Assembly (NCBI RefSeq): GCF_900116855.1
Contig: NZ_UETD01000013.1
Coordinates: forward strand, 62,001-126,000
DNA: 64,000 nucleotides
Source: Ruminococcus flavefaciens
GTDB lineage: Bacteria; Bacillota; Clostridia; Oscillospirales; Ruminococcaceae
Reading direction: 5' to 3'
Part shown: positions 8,887-18,134 of the stretch, in pieces
How the letters are laid out: each line of letters starts with the position of its first letter
How positions within the stretch are numbered: position 1 is the first letter of the stretch
Translations under genes and position numbers: made by a program
Notes under the pieces: generated by a model
The model's database searches: none
What the model saw: the letters and a program-made list of their open reading frames with translations, nothing else
What the model was told of the DNA's origin: nothing

Positions 8887-10491
8887 ATGGTAAGAAAAAG
8901 AGGGGAACACGGAGTTATACTGCTGACAGCCGCGTTTTTTATCGTCTTTGCGGTTCTCGCCTGCAATTTCTATCGTATTTCCTACGAGGGGACGAGCTTG
9001 CCTGCGTTCAATTCGGAACACACGATTACAATTGAGGCAGGAAACTGTCAGGGAACTATCTATGACAGGAATATGCGTCCTATTGTCAATGGGGATATGC
9101 AGAACATAGCAGTAGCAGTTCCATCGGCACTGGACCGGGAAACTGCTGCCGGATATGCCCTTGACAGAGTGAGCTTTCTTGAAGACTTTGACAGGGGTGA
9201 GCCATTTGTTTTTGAGTGCAGTGAAAGGACTATCGAGGGTGACGGACTCACTGTATTCAGCGTACCTGTAAGGTATTCGGAACATCAGAAAGCAAGGCAT
9301 ATTATCGGGTATCTTTCCGAGGGCAGAGGAGCTGACGGCATAGAATACGCCTATGATTCTGTCCTGAGAGCAGAGCTTCCGCAAAACAGTGTTACCTATT
9401 CGACTGACGGCTTTGGAAATGTACTCATTGGCGACGGAAAGAAGATATTCCGCTCCGAGTCCTACAAAAGCGGAGTTGTCCTCACTCTTGACAGGGATAT
9501 ACAGCAGATATGTGAGGAATGCGGCAAGGGCATAGAAACAGGAGCTATAGTCTGCGCGGATATAAAAACGGGTGATATTCTTGCTATGGCAAGCTTTCCA
9601 GACTATGACCCGTCGGAAATGGAAAAGGCGATGAACGACAGCAGGTGTCCGCTTATCGACCGCGCTCTTTATTCCTACAGCGTGGGCTCGGTTTTTAAGC
9701 TTGTGACTGCCGCATCTGCCCTTGAACAGGGATTTGGCGGCAATATGTACAGCTGCAGCGGCAGTATAGACATAGGCGGAAAGCAGTTCAACTGTCATAA
9801 GCTTGACGGTCACGGGCTTCAGGATATGTCTGAGGCAATGAAGAATTCCTGCAACACTTACTTCATCGATCTTGCACAGAGTCTTGATATCGAGGAGTTC
9901 AGGCGAAAGGCTACCTATCTCGGCTTCGGCAGGGAGAACTATCTCTGTGCAGGCATCACAGGGTCGGGAGGAGTGCTTCCCACCTGTGAGGAGCTGACCG
10001 TGCCTGCGGAGCTTGCAAACTTTGCCTTTGGACAGGGCAAGCTTTCCGCAACGCCGCTTCAGATAACACAGCTTACCTGTGCTATTGCAGGAGGCGGACG
10101 TATGCCTGTGCTCAGACTCATAAAGGGGCTTACTGCCGACGGCAGCGCAGTCAGTGGTGAAAAGGCTCCGCAGATATCGGAAGTGATGAGCAGCGAGTAC
10201 GCAGAAGCTCTGCGGAAGATGATGGTGCTGGCAGTCCGCGAGAATGATAATTCTAAGGCGAGGACAAAAAAGATAAGTGTTGGCGCCAAGACCTCTACCG
10301 CTCAGACGGGAAGATACAACAAAAAGGGGGATGAGCTCTGTCATGCATGGATAACGGGATTTTTTCCTGCAAGGAAGCCGAAATATGCAGTCACGGTCCT
10401 CATTGAGAACGGCGGTTACGGCAATGACGCTGCCGCACCAGTATTCAGGAGGATAGCCGAGAGGATAGCTGACCTTGAAAATGAGAAATAA
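8887..10491 (+). CDS. Penicillin-binding protein 2 / SpoVD-like transpeptidase
   Basis: Membrane-anchored peptidoglycan transpeptidase of 534 residues. Residues 10-27 are a single N-terminal membrane helix; the transpeptidase domain fills about 195-530. Active-site motifs are SVFK (Ser268 nucleophile, Lys271), SCN (321-323) and KTS (468-470) where KTG is usual, followed by TAQTG. There is no PASTA domain. GAGGTGAT precedes the ATG. It stands alone between a terminator and the T-box promoter. It resembles class B PBPs of elongation or sporulation; the sequence does not decide which. Confidence 0.9.
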   Translation: MVRKRGEHGVILLTAAFFIVFAVLACNFYRISYEGTSLPAFNSEHTITIEAGNCQGTIYDRNMRPIVNGDMQNIAVAVPSALDRETAAGYALDRVSFLEDFDRGEPFVFECSERTIEGDGLTVFSVPVRYSEHQKARHIIGYLSEGRGADGIEYAYDSVLRAELPQNSVTYSTDGFGNVLIGDGKKIFRSESYKSGVVLTLDRDIQQICEECGKGIETGAIVCADIKTGDILAMASFPDYDPSEMEKAMNDSRCPLIDRALYSYSVGSVFKLVTAASALEQGFGGNMYSCSGSIDIGGKQFNCHKLDGHGLQDMSEAMKNSCNTYFIDLAQSLDIEEFRRKATYLGFGRENYLCAGITGSGGVLPTCEELTVPAELANFAFGQGKLSATPLQITQLTCAIAGGGRMPVLRLIKGLTADGSAVSGEKAPQISEVMSSEYAEALRKMMVLAVRENDNSKARTKKISVGAKTSTAQTGRYNKKGDELCHAWITGFFPARKPKYAVTVLIENGGYGNDAAAPVFRRIAERIADLENEK

Positions 10492-10515
10492 TGCAGTAAT
10501 TTTTTTGTGAAATAG

Positions 10516-10544
10516 TTGACATTTCCGAAAAACAGCGTTATAAT
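10516..10544 (+). promoter_or_regulatory. Sigma-A promoter of the alaS T-box operon
   Basis: TTGACA (10516-10521) and TATAAT (10539-10544) with a 17-bp spacer, both perfect consensus, directly upstream of the T-box leader. Confidence 0.93.
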
Positions 10545-10550
10545 ATATTT

Positions 10551-10770
10551 GTATTGCAATGACGGGATTGACTGTCTGTAAGCGGAGTTCAGAGAGAAGG
10601 CGTTTGGTGCGAGCCTTTATCCGCAGGACGGGTGCTGCCCCTGAGCTACTCTGAGAAATCAGGGCGTATTTCTGCGTTAAGGATATTGAGGAAGGGGCTG
10701 TGCTCCTTCAAATTTGGGTGGTACCACGAGAGCCTTCGTCCCATTTGGCGGCGGGGCTTTTTTTGTATTG
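10551..10770 (+). promoter_or_regulatory. T-box leader (alanine-responsive) with antiterminator/terminator
   Basis: The leader contains the AGAGAGAAGG stem I segment, the apical TTTGGTGCGAGCC element, and the T-box core AATTTGGGTGGTACCACG (10711-10728). A terminator stem (about 10731-10757) ends in seven T. Uncharged tRNA would bind the T-box and stabilise the antiterminator. The likely specifier is GCT (Ala) at 10645-10647, followed by AC as in other T-boxes; a second GCT at 10634 is an alternative. Either agrees with alaS downstream. Confidence 0.95.
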
Positions 10771-10805
10771 CTAAGTTTTATATTTTTATTAAAGGAGATA
10801 TATTT

Positions 10806-13436
10806 ATGCAGTGGACAGGTCTTAACGATCTACGTGAAAAGTATTTATCCTTCTTTGAGAGCAAGAACCATACAAGAATGGCAAGCGCATCTCTTGTACC
10901 TCAGGGTGACAAGAGCCTGCTTCTCATCAATTCGGGTATGGCACCTCTGAAGAAGTTCTTCCTCGGACAGGCTACGCCTCCCAACAAGAGAGTGACGACC
11001 TGCCAGAAGTGCATCAGAACTCCCGATATCGAAAGCGTCGGCAAGACAGCTCGTCACGGTACATACTTCGAGATGCTGGGCAACTTCTCGTTTGGTGACT
11101 ACTTCAAGACAGAGGCTATCGAGTGGGCGTGGGAGTTCCTTACAAAGACTCTTGAGATACCTGCCGAGAAGCTCTGGATCACTATTTTCGAGAGCGATGA
11201 CGAGGCTGAGCAGATCTGGGAGAACCACATCGGTATCCCTCACGACAGGATAATCCGTCTCGGAAAGAAGGACAACTTCTGGGAGCACGGCTCAGGTCCC
11301 TGCGGTCCATGTTCAGAGATCCATTTCGACCGCGGCGAGGCTTACGGTCCCTTTGAGAGCTTTGAGCAGGCAAGCGACTGTGACAGAGTCATCGAGATAT
11401 GGAACCTTGTATTCAGCCAGTTCGACAGCGACGGTGAAGGTCACTATGCTGAGATGAAGAACAAGAACATCGATACAGGTATGGGTCTTGAGAGACTTGC
11501 CTGTGTAATGCAGGGCGTTGACAACATCTTCGAGGTAGACACTGTCCAGAACATAATGAAGCACATTTCAAAGATAGCAGGCGTTGAGTACAAGAAGGAC
11601 GCCAAGACTGACGTTTCTCTCCGCGTTATCACCGATCATATCAGAAGCACTACATTCATGGTAGGTGACGGAATACTTCCTTCAAACGAGGGCAGAGGAT
11701 ATGTTCTCCGCCGTCTCCTTAGAAGAGCTGCGCGTCACGGCAGACTCTTAGGCATCACAAAGCCTTTCCTCTGCGATGTATGTGATACTGTTATCAACGA
11801 GAACGCGAACGCTTATCCGGAGCTTGCTGAGAAGCGCGACTACATAAAGAAGATAATCGGCGTTGAGGAAGAAGCTTTTGCCAAGACTATCGACAAGGGC
11901 ACAGAGCTCCTCAACCAGTTCACAGAAAAGCTGGCAGCTGAGGGCGGTAAGGTACTCTCAGGCGACGACGCATTCAAGCTCTCCGACACATACGGCTTCC
12001 CCATTGACCTTACAGAGGAGATCTGCGAGGAGAAGGGCTACACAGTTGACCGTGATCGCTTCACAGAGCTGGCTAAGGAGCAGAGAGCAAGAGCAAAGGC
12101 TGACCACGCTGCAAAGGCAGGCTCATCATGGGCTGACAACAGCATAAAGGTAGATGCTCCCGCAACTATATTCACAGGCTATACAGATTTTGAAGCCGAC
12201 AGTGCTGAGATACTCGCTATCTACAGAGATGGTGTTGAGGTAGAGACCGCTGTTGAGGGCGACAATGTAGTTATCGTTCTTGATGTAACTCCTTTCTATG
12301 CTGAGAGCGGCGGACAGGTAGGCGATACGGGTATGCTCCTCAATGGCGCAAATATCGCTGCTGTTGACGATACCATCAAGTCCGAGGGACACTTCCTCCA
12401 CATCGCAACAATAGAGCAGGGCAGCCTTTCCAAGGGCGACAATGTTATCGCTCAGATCGAAAAGGATCGCAGAATGGCTATCATGCGTAACCATACAACA
12501 GCCCACCTTCTCCAGCACGCACTCAGACAGGTGCTGGGCGATCATGTTCATCAGGCAGGACAGCTTGTTAACGAGAAGGCTTGCCGTTTTGACTTCAACC
12601 ACTTCAGCGCTATGACCGATGAGGAGATAGCTAAGGTAGAGGATATCGTAAATGCCGAGATCATGTCAGCATTCCCCGTAACTATGGAGGAAATGCCCAT
12701 CGAGGAGGCAAGAAAGCTCGGAGCTATGGCTCTCTTCGGTGAGAAGTACGGCAACACAGTTAGAGTCGTAACAGCTCACAACTCCATCGAGTTCTGCGGC
12801 GGTACTCATGTATCCAACACTTCACAGATCGGACTTTTCAAGATAGTTTCCGAGAGCTCCGTAGCAGCAGGCGTAAGACGTATCGAGGCTGTAACAGGTC
12901 TTAACGTTATTGCTCTCCTCAACGAGTTCAAGAGCACTATCGCAAGGTCCGCAAAGGCTCTGAAGCTTGCCAACGTAAACGAGCTTCCCGAGAAGTGTGC
13001 AGCAATGGCAGCTGAGTCCAAGGAAAAGGACAAGAAGCTGGAAAGCCTTACACAGCAGATCGCTAATTCCAAGACAGCAGCTCTCTTTGACAATGCAAAG
13101 GAAGTAAGCGGCGTGAAGATAGTTTCCGCAAGAATGGACGGCTCTGCTCCCGATGCTCTCAGAAAGCTCGGCGACAGCGTCAAGGACAAGAATGAGGCTA
13201 TTATAGCTCTCTTCGCAGGAACGATAGGCGAAAAGGGTACATTCTACTGCGTATGCACAAAGGATGCTGTTGCAAAGGGTGCTAACGCAGGCAAGATAGT
13301 CCGTGAGATAGCAGCTGTAACAGGCGGCAAGGGCGGCGGAAAGCCAGACGGCGCTATGGCAGGTGCAGGCGACATAAGCAAGATAGACGAGGCAATGGCA
13401 AAGTTTGCAGACGTTGTTGCCGATACAATGAAGTAA
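10806..13436 (+). CDS. alaS: Alanyl-tRNA synthetase
   Basis: Attaches alanine to tRNA-Ala. The 876 residues comprise the class II catalytic core (motif segments SLLLINSGMAPLKKFFLG and NEGRGYVLRRLLRRA), the editing domain with HTTAHLLQH and CGGTHV zinc-ligand motifs, and a C-terminal oligomerisation domain ending in GGGKPDGAMAGAG. The frame stays open upstream into the leader, but the ATG at 10806 with AAAGGAG at 10793-10799 gives the standard N-terminus. First gene of a ten-gene operon under T-box control. Confidence 0.97.
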   Translation: MQWTGLNDLREKYLSFFESKNHTRMASASLVPQGDKSLLLINSGMAPLKKFFLGQATPPNKRVTTCQKCIRTPDIESVGKTARHGTYFEMLGNFSFGDYFKTEAIEWAWEFLTKTLEIPAEKLWITIFESDDEAEQIWENHIGIPHDRIIRLGKKDNFWEHGSGPCGPCSEIHFDRGEAYGPFESFEQASDCDRVIEIWNLVFSQFDSDGEGHYAEMKNKNIDTGMGLERLACVMQGVDNIFEVDTVQNIMKHISKIAGVEYKKDAKTDVSLRVITDHIRSTTFMVGDGILPSNEGRGYVLRRLLRRAARHGRLLGITKPFLCDVCDTVINENANAYPELAEKRDYIKKIIGVEEEAFAKTIDKGTELLNQFTEKLAAEGGKVLSGDDAFKLSDTYGFPIDLTEEICEEKGYTVDRDRFTELAKEQRARAKADHAAKAGSSWADNSIKVDAPATIFTGYTDFEADSAEILAIYRDGVEVETAVEGDNVVIVLDVTPFYAESGGQVGDTGMLLNGANIAAVDDTIKSEGHFLHIATIEQGSLSKGDNVIAQIEKDRRMAIMRNHTTAHLLQHALRQVLGDHVHQAGQLVNEKACRFDFNHFSAMTDEEIAKVEDIVNAEIMSAFPVTMEEMPIEEARKLGAMALFGEKYGNTVRVVTAHNSIEFCGGTHVSNTSQIGLFKIVSESSVAAGVRRIEAVTGLNVIALLNEFKSTIARSAKALKLANVNELPEKCAAMAAESKEKDKKLESLTQQIANSKTAALFDNAKEVSGVKIVSARMDGSAPDALRKLGDSVKDKNEAIIALFAGTIGEKGTFYCVCTKDAVAKGANAGKIVREIAAVTGGKGGGKPDGAMAGAGDISKIDEAMAKFADVVADTMK

Positions 13437-13479
13437 TAAAGGTCAGAGAGCTGACCCATAAAAACAGAGGAGGATCAAT

Positions 13480-13833
13480 ATGGACTGTTTATTCTGTAAG
13501 ATAATTGACGGCGAGATACCAAGCACAAAGGTATATGAGGACGAATTCGTGTATGCCTTCAAGGACATTGCTCCCATCGCACCCATGCACATACTTATAA
13601 TCCCCAAGGTTCATATAACAAGTGCCAACGACATCAACGAGGAAAACTCCTCCGTAGTTGCCAAGGTATTTGAGGCAGCAGGCAAGATCGCCAAGGAGCA
13701 GGGCTATGACAGCTACCGTATAATCAACAACTGCGGTGATGATGCAGGTCAGACAGTCAAGCACCTTCACTTCCACCTTCTCGGCGGCGTAAAAATGGGC
13801 TGGGGACCCGAGTCCCTCGGAAAAACTGAATAA
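13480..13833 (+). CDS. HIT (histidine triad) family protein
   Basis: Small nucleotide hydrolase or transferase of the HINT branch, acting on AMP-lysine or similar adenylated compounds in vitro; its cellular role is not established. The 117 residues begin CLFCKIIDGEIPS, typical of HinT, and carry the triad HLHFHLLGG near the C-terminus. GAGGAGG precedes the start. It lies 43 bases after alaS, a frequent pairing in Clostridia. Confidence 0.94.
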   Translation: MDCLFCKIIDGEIPSTKVYEDEFVYAFKDIAPIAPMHILIIPKVHITSANDINEENSSVVAKVFEAAGKIAKEQGYDSYRIINNCGDDAGQTVKHLHFHLLGGVKMGWGPESLGKTE

Positions 13834-13844
13834 GGAGCATTATT

Positions 13845-14384
13845 ATGGCAGGTTCATATAAAATGACTATTGCAGGACTTGAGAGGGAGCTCCCTCTCTG
13901 TCCTCTCAATGACAAGATCGATATAGCAGCTTTCGTTATGTTTTCTGACGTAGAGCTTACAGTTGCTGCTGCTGAGCAGCTTCTGGACAAGTCTCCCTAC
14001 TTTGACGTCATTCTTACAGCAGAATCAAAGGGCATCCCTCTTGCATACGAGATGTCAAGACAGAGCGGCAAGCCCTATGTTGTTGCAAGAAAGTCCGTAA
14101 AGCTCTATATGACAGACCCCATTGCGGTAACCGTAAAGTCCATCACAACTGCGGCAGAGCAGACACTTTACCTCTCACAGGAAAAGGTTGCAATGCTGAA
14201 GGGCAAGAAGGTGCTTCTGGTTGATGACGTTATCAGCACAGGAGAGTCTCTCACAGCTCTTGAAAAGCTCACTGCAGCTGCAGGCGGCGAGATATCAGGC
14301 AGATCCGCAGTTCTTGCAGAGGGTGACGCAGCGGACAGGAAGGACATTGCTTTCCTCGAGAAATTACCGCTCTTCTTTAAATAA
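13845..14384 (+). CDS. Purine phosphoribosyltransferase-like protein (Apt/Xpt type)
   Basis: A 179-residue type I phosphoribosyltransferase fold with the PRPP-binding loop VLLVDDVISTGESLTAL near residue 125 and an upstream ESKGIPLAYEMSR segment that resembles the Apt family. It probably joins a purine base to PRPP for salvage, although adenine versus xanthine specificity cannot be assigned, and a regulatory role is possible. The gap to the HIT gene is 11 bases. Confidence 0.82.
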   Translation: MAGSYKMTIAGLERELPLCPLNDKIDIAAFVMFSDVELTVAAAEQLLDKSPYFDVILTAESKGIPLAYEMSRQSGKPYVVARKSVKLYMTDPIAVTVKSITTAAEQTLYLSQEKVAMLKGKKVLLVDDVISTGESLTALEKLTAAAGGEISGRSAVLAEGDAADRKDIAFLEKLPLFFK

Positions 14385-14395
14385 GGAATAGAATT

Positions 14396-16441
14396 ATGAA
14401 GCGAAAAATGATTGGAGCTGCGGCAGCGTATATGGCGGGATTGTTTTTCGCTTCGTTTTTTTCAAATATCCCGTTTCTCGTCATTCTTTCACTGATACTG
14501 GCGGCAGCTCTTTTAGTCGGCAGAAAATACGGCTTCAAGACAGGTGACTACCTTATGCTTTCGGTATTCTTTGTGTCAGCGGTATCGGTGTTCAGTATCT
14601 GTACTGCGGTACGTTACAAACCTGTTGTTGAAATGGTCGGTAAAGAAGGATGCTTCCGCGGAGAGGTCGTCGAGGCATATCGTTACAGCGGCAGCAACTC
14701 CTCATATATCCTCAGAGGCAGGATCAATGACGAGATATCCGCTAAGATAAGCTTTTACGGCGGAGAACTTGAGGCGGACACAGGGGATATCATCACTATT
14801 GGCAGCTGTATCTTCTCAAAGCCCTCAAAGGACTATCTTTTCGACAGCGAAAGCTATTACAAGTCTGACGGGATATTTTTAACTGTGACTTATGCGGAAG
14901 ATGTAACAGCTCAGCCGTTCCGCACACATAAACTCCGTGAGCATATCAGGAGATACCGTGAGAAAAACATATCCGATTTCCGCGTAGCCCTTGGCGGTGA
15001 CAGCGGAGACCTGCTGGCAGGAATGGTGTTCGGTGAGAAGCGCGGCATGGATGATAATGTAAGAACTGCGGTATATCGCTGTGGAATAGGGCATATTCTT
15101 GCTGTATCCGGTCTTCATGTTTCCGTTGCAGTGCTTGTTCTCATGTTGATATTGAAGCGATGCCGCGTGAATAAGTATATCTCATTCGCAGTTATGGAGG
15201 TGCTCCTGCTGTTTCTGACTGCTATGGCGAACTATCCTGTTTCTGCCATAAGAGCGGCAGTGATGATGAATTTTCTCTATGGGGCGAAGCTGTTCAGACG
15301 TCAGAATGATACTTTCAATTCCCTTGCAGGTGCTGTTCTGCTCATTTGCCTTGTCTCTCCGTATTCAGTTTACGATGAAGGCTTTCTTATGTCGGTGGCA
15401 GGAACATTCGGTATCGGCGTTGCTGCACCGTGTATGACAAAGGATATGCCTCGTGACAGCTTTCTGCATAGAGCAGCTGTGAGCTTTGTGACCATGCTGT
15501 GTACAACGCTGTGTGTGTTCCCGTTGTCGCTGCTGTATTTTGACGAGACATCTCTCATCTCGCCGCTTAGCAATATGATACTTGTTCCGCTGTGCTCGGT
15601 CTCTATGATCGTGGGACTTATCTATGCACTCACAGGCGGAGCTCTTGATCTGCTGTTTGTATCAAAGCTGATAAATGATCTGATCCTTCGGATATCCGAT
15701 TCACTCGCAAGACTCAGGATCACACATTTTTCCACAGACAGCCGAACTCTCATGACGGGACTTATTATCTGTTCGGTGATCGTATTTTTCGGATTTGCTT
15801 TATTCAGAAGCAGAAGAGCTACAGCTGTGACGGTGTCGGCTGCTGTGATTTTTATGTTCACAGGCGCAGCTGTTCAGCGTATGGTGCGGAATGACCATGT
15901 TATAGTTGCAGTGCTTGGCAAGGGCAATAATGCCGCTGTTGTAGTAAATGACAAGGGAACTGTCACTGTTGCGGATCTGAGCGGGCATTACCGTTCATCT
16001 GCCTATGTAAGGAAGTATCTTGCAAGGAACAGCATTGAAACTGTCGATACTGTCCTGCTGTCAAACAGGTCTGAGTCAGCCTTTGCTTCCTATGTGAAGG
16101 CACTTGAATACACGAAAACAGGAAAATGGTATGCAGAAGGTGCGGAGAGCAGAATAAAGACCGTTCCGCAGCTCACATATTTGGGCGAGGACGGTTTTAC
16201 AGTTGAAAGCAGCAGCTGCGATATCACACTTTCAGGCGGCGCGCTCAATATAAAATGTGATGACGGCGAAGTCGTTATCGAAAAAGGCGGGGATGCCGTT
16301 ACAGGTGCTCTGACGGTGATCTACGGCAAGGCTCCGCAAGACGCGGATGAGGCTCCCGATAATGTGATCTATACAGAAAAAGGCAATAATTTTGAAATAT
16401 GGTTTTCCGCAGAGGGAAGCTTTGAGATAAGGAGGCTGTAA
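14396..16441 (+). CDS. comEC: ComEC/Rec2 family DNA-uptake channel protein, C-terminal nuclease domain degenerate
   Basis: Polytopic membrane protein that carries single-stranded DNA across the membrane during competence. Of 681 residues, the first 60 hold membrane helices, an OB-like external domain follows, and the competence domain spans about 190-480 with the hallmark GIGHILAVSGLHVSV. The C-terminal third aligns in outline with the metallo-beta-lactamase domain but lacks its metal ligands: the THxxxDH position reads SNRSESA (16061-16080). Conserved next to holA as in many bacteria. Confidence 0.9.
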   Translation: MKRKMIGAAAAYMAGLFFASFFSNIPFLVILSLILAAALLVGRKYGFKTGDYLMLSVFFVSAVSVFSICTAVRYKPVVEMVGKEGCFRGEVVEAYRYSGSNSSYILRGRINDEISAKISFYGGELEADTGDIITIGSCIFSKPSKDYLFDSESYYKSDGIFLTVTYAEDVTAQPFRTHKLREHIRRYREKNISDFRVALGGDSGDLLAGMVFGEKRGMDDNVRTAVYRCGIGHILAVSGLHVSVAVLVLMLILKRCRVNKYISFAVMEVLLLFLTAMANYPVSAIRAAVMMNFLYGAKLFRRQNDTFNSLAGAVLLICLVSPYSVYDEGFLMSVAGTFGIGVAAPCMTKDMPRDSFLHRAAVSFVTMLCTTLCVFPLSLLYFDETSLISPLSNMILVPLCSVSMIVGLIYALTGGALDLLFVSKLINDLILRISDSLARLRITHFSTDSRTLMTGLIICSVIVFFGFALFRSRRATAVTVSAAVIFMFTGAAVQRMVRNDHVIVAVLGKGNNAAVVVNDKGTVTVADLSGHYRSSAYVRKYLARNSIETVDTVLLSNRSESAFASYVKALEYTKTGKWYAEGAESRIKTVPQLTYLGEDGFTVESSSCDITLSGGALNIKCDDGEVVIEKGGDAVTGALTVIYGKAPQDADEAPDNVIYTEKGNNFEIWFSAEGSFEIRRL

Positions 16442-17523
16442 TGCCACAGACAGACCCAAAGACCATAAAGGCTCAGCTGAAAAAAGGCGAGCTGAAGAAT
16501 ATTTATTATATCTTCGGCAAGAATGTTCCCGAGGTCGAAAAGCTTACAAAGCAGATAATCAAAGCGGCTGTAGGTGATAACGAGGACTTTGCCCTTAACA
16601 AGCTTGAAGGACGTTACCTCGATATCTCTGAGCTTTATGATATGATACAGATGGTACCCATGATGTCGGAGTACAACTGTATACTCATAAACGACTACAA
16701 CTGTGAAAAGCCGCGTGAGGTCATGGCAGGAATACGGGCGGAGGATGTCAATAAAAAGCTTCTTGATGCTTTAAAGGATATCCCGCCACAGACCGTTGTT
16801 ATCTTCAATGTCACAGGCTTTGAGGTCCCTGTTAAGAACGATTTCAAAACAGGCAGGTCGGTCATCAAGGACAAGAACAAAAAGCTTTTTGACTACGCTG
16901 CCAAGGTGGGCGAGGCTGTGGAATGTCCCATAAAGTCGGAAAATGAGCTTGCCAAGGATATTGCCGCCAGCGTTTCGGCAAGGGGCAGTCTCATATCTCT
17001 GGACAATGCCCGTGAGCTTGCAGATATGTGTCAGTCCGACACGCTTACTATACGCAATGAGATAGACAAGCTGTGTGCGTATGCAGGAAAAAACGAGATA
17101 ACTTCCGATATCCTGCATAATCTTGTACACAGACAGAGCGATGCTACGTTCTATAAGCTTGCTGACGCTGTGGCAGCCTTCAACAAACGCGCTGCCTTTG
17201 ACGCTCTTGATGAGCTTATGCAGGACAGGGACAACAGGGGAGCTGTTCTCGGTAATATCACCGCTTCCTTTATAGATATGTACCGTGCTGCCTGTGCAAG
17301 GCAGAAGGGAAGACAGATAGCTGATGTCAAGGCTGATTTCGGCTATGTATGGGAGTTCAAGGTCAAGAATGCCTTCCGCGACAGCTCCAGAATGAGCATC
17401 AGGAGACTGCGTCAGTGCGTTGAGATACTTCGTGATACCAATATGATGCTGAATTCGGGAAGCTGTGATGAGAAGATCGTACTTGAACAGACCGTCACAA
17501 AAATGCTCATGACAAAGAATTAG
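16441..17523 (+). CDS. holA: DNA polymerase III delta subunit
   Basis: Clamp-loader subunit that opens the sliding clamp. The 360-residue protein begins with the delta-type AAA+-like fold (IYYIFGKNVPEVEKLTKQI), lacks a functional P-loop as usual for delta, and carries the NEIDKLCAYAG segment near residue 205. The ATG shares its A with the TAA of comEC, so translation is coupled. The comEC-holA pair is widely conserved. Confidence 0.92.
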   Translation: MPQTDPKTIKAQLKKGELKNIYYIFGKNVPEVEKLTKQIIKAAVGDNEDFALNKLEGRYLDISELYDMIQMVPMMSEYNCILINDYNCEKPREVMAGIRAEDVNKKLLDALKDIPPQTVVIFNVTGFEVPVKNDFKTGRSVIKDKNKKLFDYAAKVGEAVECPIKSENELAKDIAASVSARGSLISLDNARELADMCQSDTLTIRNEIDKLCAYAGKNEITSDILHNLVHRQSDATFYKLADAVAAFNKRAAFDALDELMQDRDNRGAVLGNITASFIDMYRAACARQKGRQIADVKADFGYVWEFKVKNAFRDSSRMSIRRLRQCVEILRDTNMMLNSGSCDEKIVLEQTVTKMLMTKN

Positions 17524-17534
17524 CGGAGGAGAAC

Positions 17535-18134
17535 ATGATAAAGATAGATGAAGCCATAATCGTGGAGGGAAAGTATGACAAAATAAAGCTTTCGTCCATA
17601 GTAGATGCAGTTATCATAATAACAAACGGCTTCGGTATTTTCAAAGACACGGAGAAGCTGGAGCTTATCCGCTATTACGCAAGAAAAACAGGGATAATCA
17701 TACTCACCGACTCTGACGCCGCAGGAAGAAAGATACGCGGCTATATCAAGGGTGCTGTCGGGGACGGAAAGATAACCAATGTTTATATCCCCGATGTTTT
17801 CGGCAAGGAAAAACGTAAGGTGAAGCCCTCTGCCGAGGGAAAGCTTGGAGTAGAGGGAATGGACCCGAAGGTGCTGCTGGAAGCTTTCGGAAAGTCGGGC
17901 ATAACCGCTTCCGAGGGCGGAAAGCGCTCAGATATAACTAAGCTTACCCTTTATGAGCTGGGACTCAGCGGCGGCGAAAACAGCCGTGAGCTCAGGGAAA
18001 AGCTCCAGCGCCGTCTCGGACTGCCGAGACAGCTTTCCGCAGGTGCGCTTATAGAGGTCCTTTCCACTATGATGGACAGTGCTGAGCTTGCCCGTATCAC
18101 AGGTGAGATAAAGGGGGAAAGCAATGGTATATAG
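17535..18134 (+). CDS. rnmV: Ribonuclease M5 (5S rRNA maturase), TOPRIM family
   Basis: Processes 5S rRNA precursors in Firmicutes. The 199 residues start with a TOPRIM domain: catalytic Glu in IVEGKYDKIKL and the acidic pair in LTDSDAAGRKIRGY. The C-terminal half (VEGMDPKVLLEAF onward) matches the accessory domain of RNase M5. GGAGGAG lies just upstream, 11 bases after holA. The last 11 bases overlap the next gene. Confidence 0.92.
   Translation: MIKIDEAIIVEGKYDKIKLSSIVDAVIIITNGFGIFKDTEKLELIRYYARKTGIIILTDSDAAGRKIRGYIKGAVGDGKITNVYIPDVFGKEKRKVKPSAEGKLGVEGMDPKVLLEAFGKSGITASEGGKRSDITKLTLYELGLSGGENSRELREKLQRRLGLPRQLSAGALIEVLSTMMDSAELARITGEIKGESNGI

Noticed and set aside
8869-10344. Long minus-strand open frame opposite the transpeptidase gene
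   Set aside because: The plus strand encodes a complete PBP with all motifs. The antisense product has no recognisable domain and is Cys/His/Ser-rich, as usual for shadow frames.
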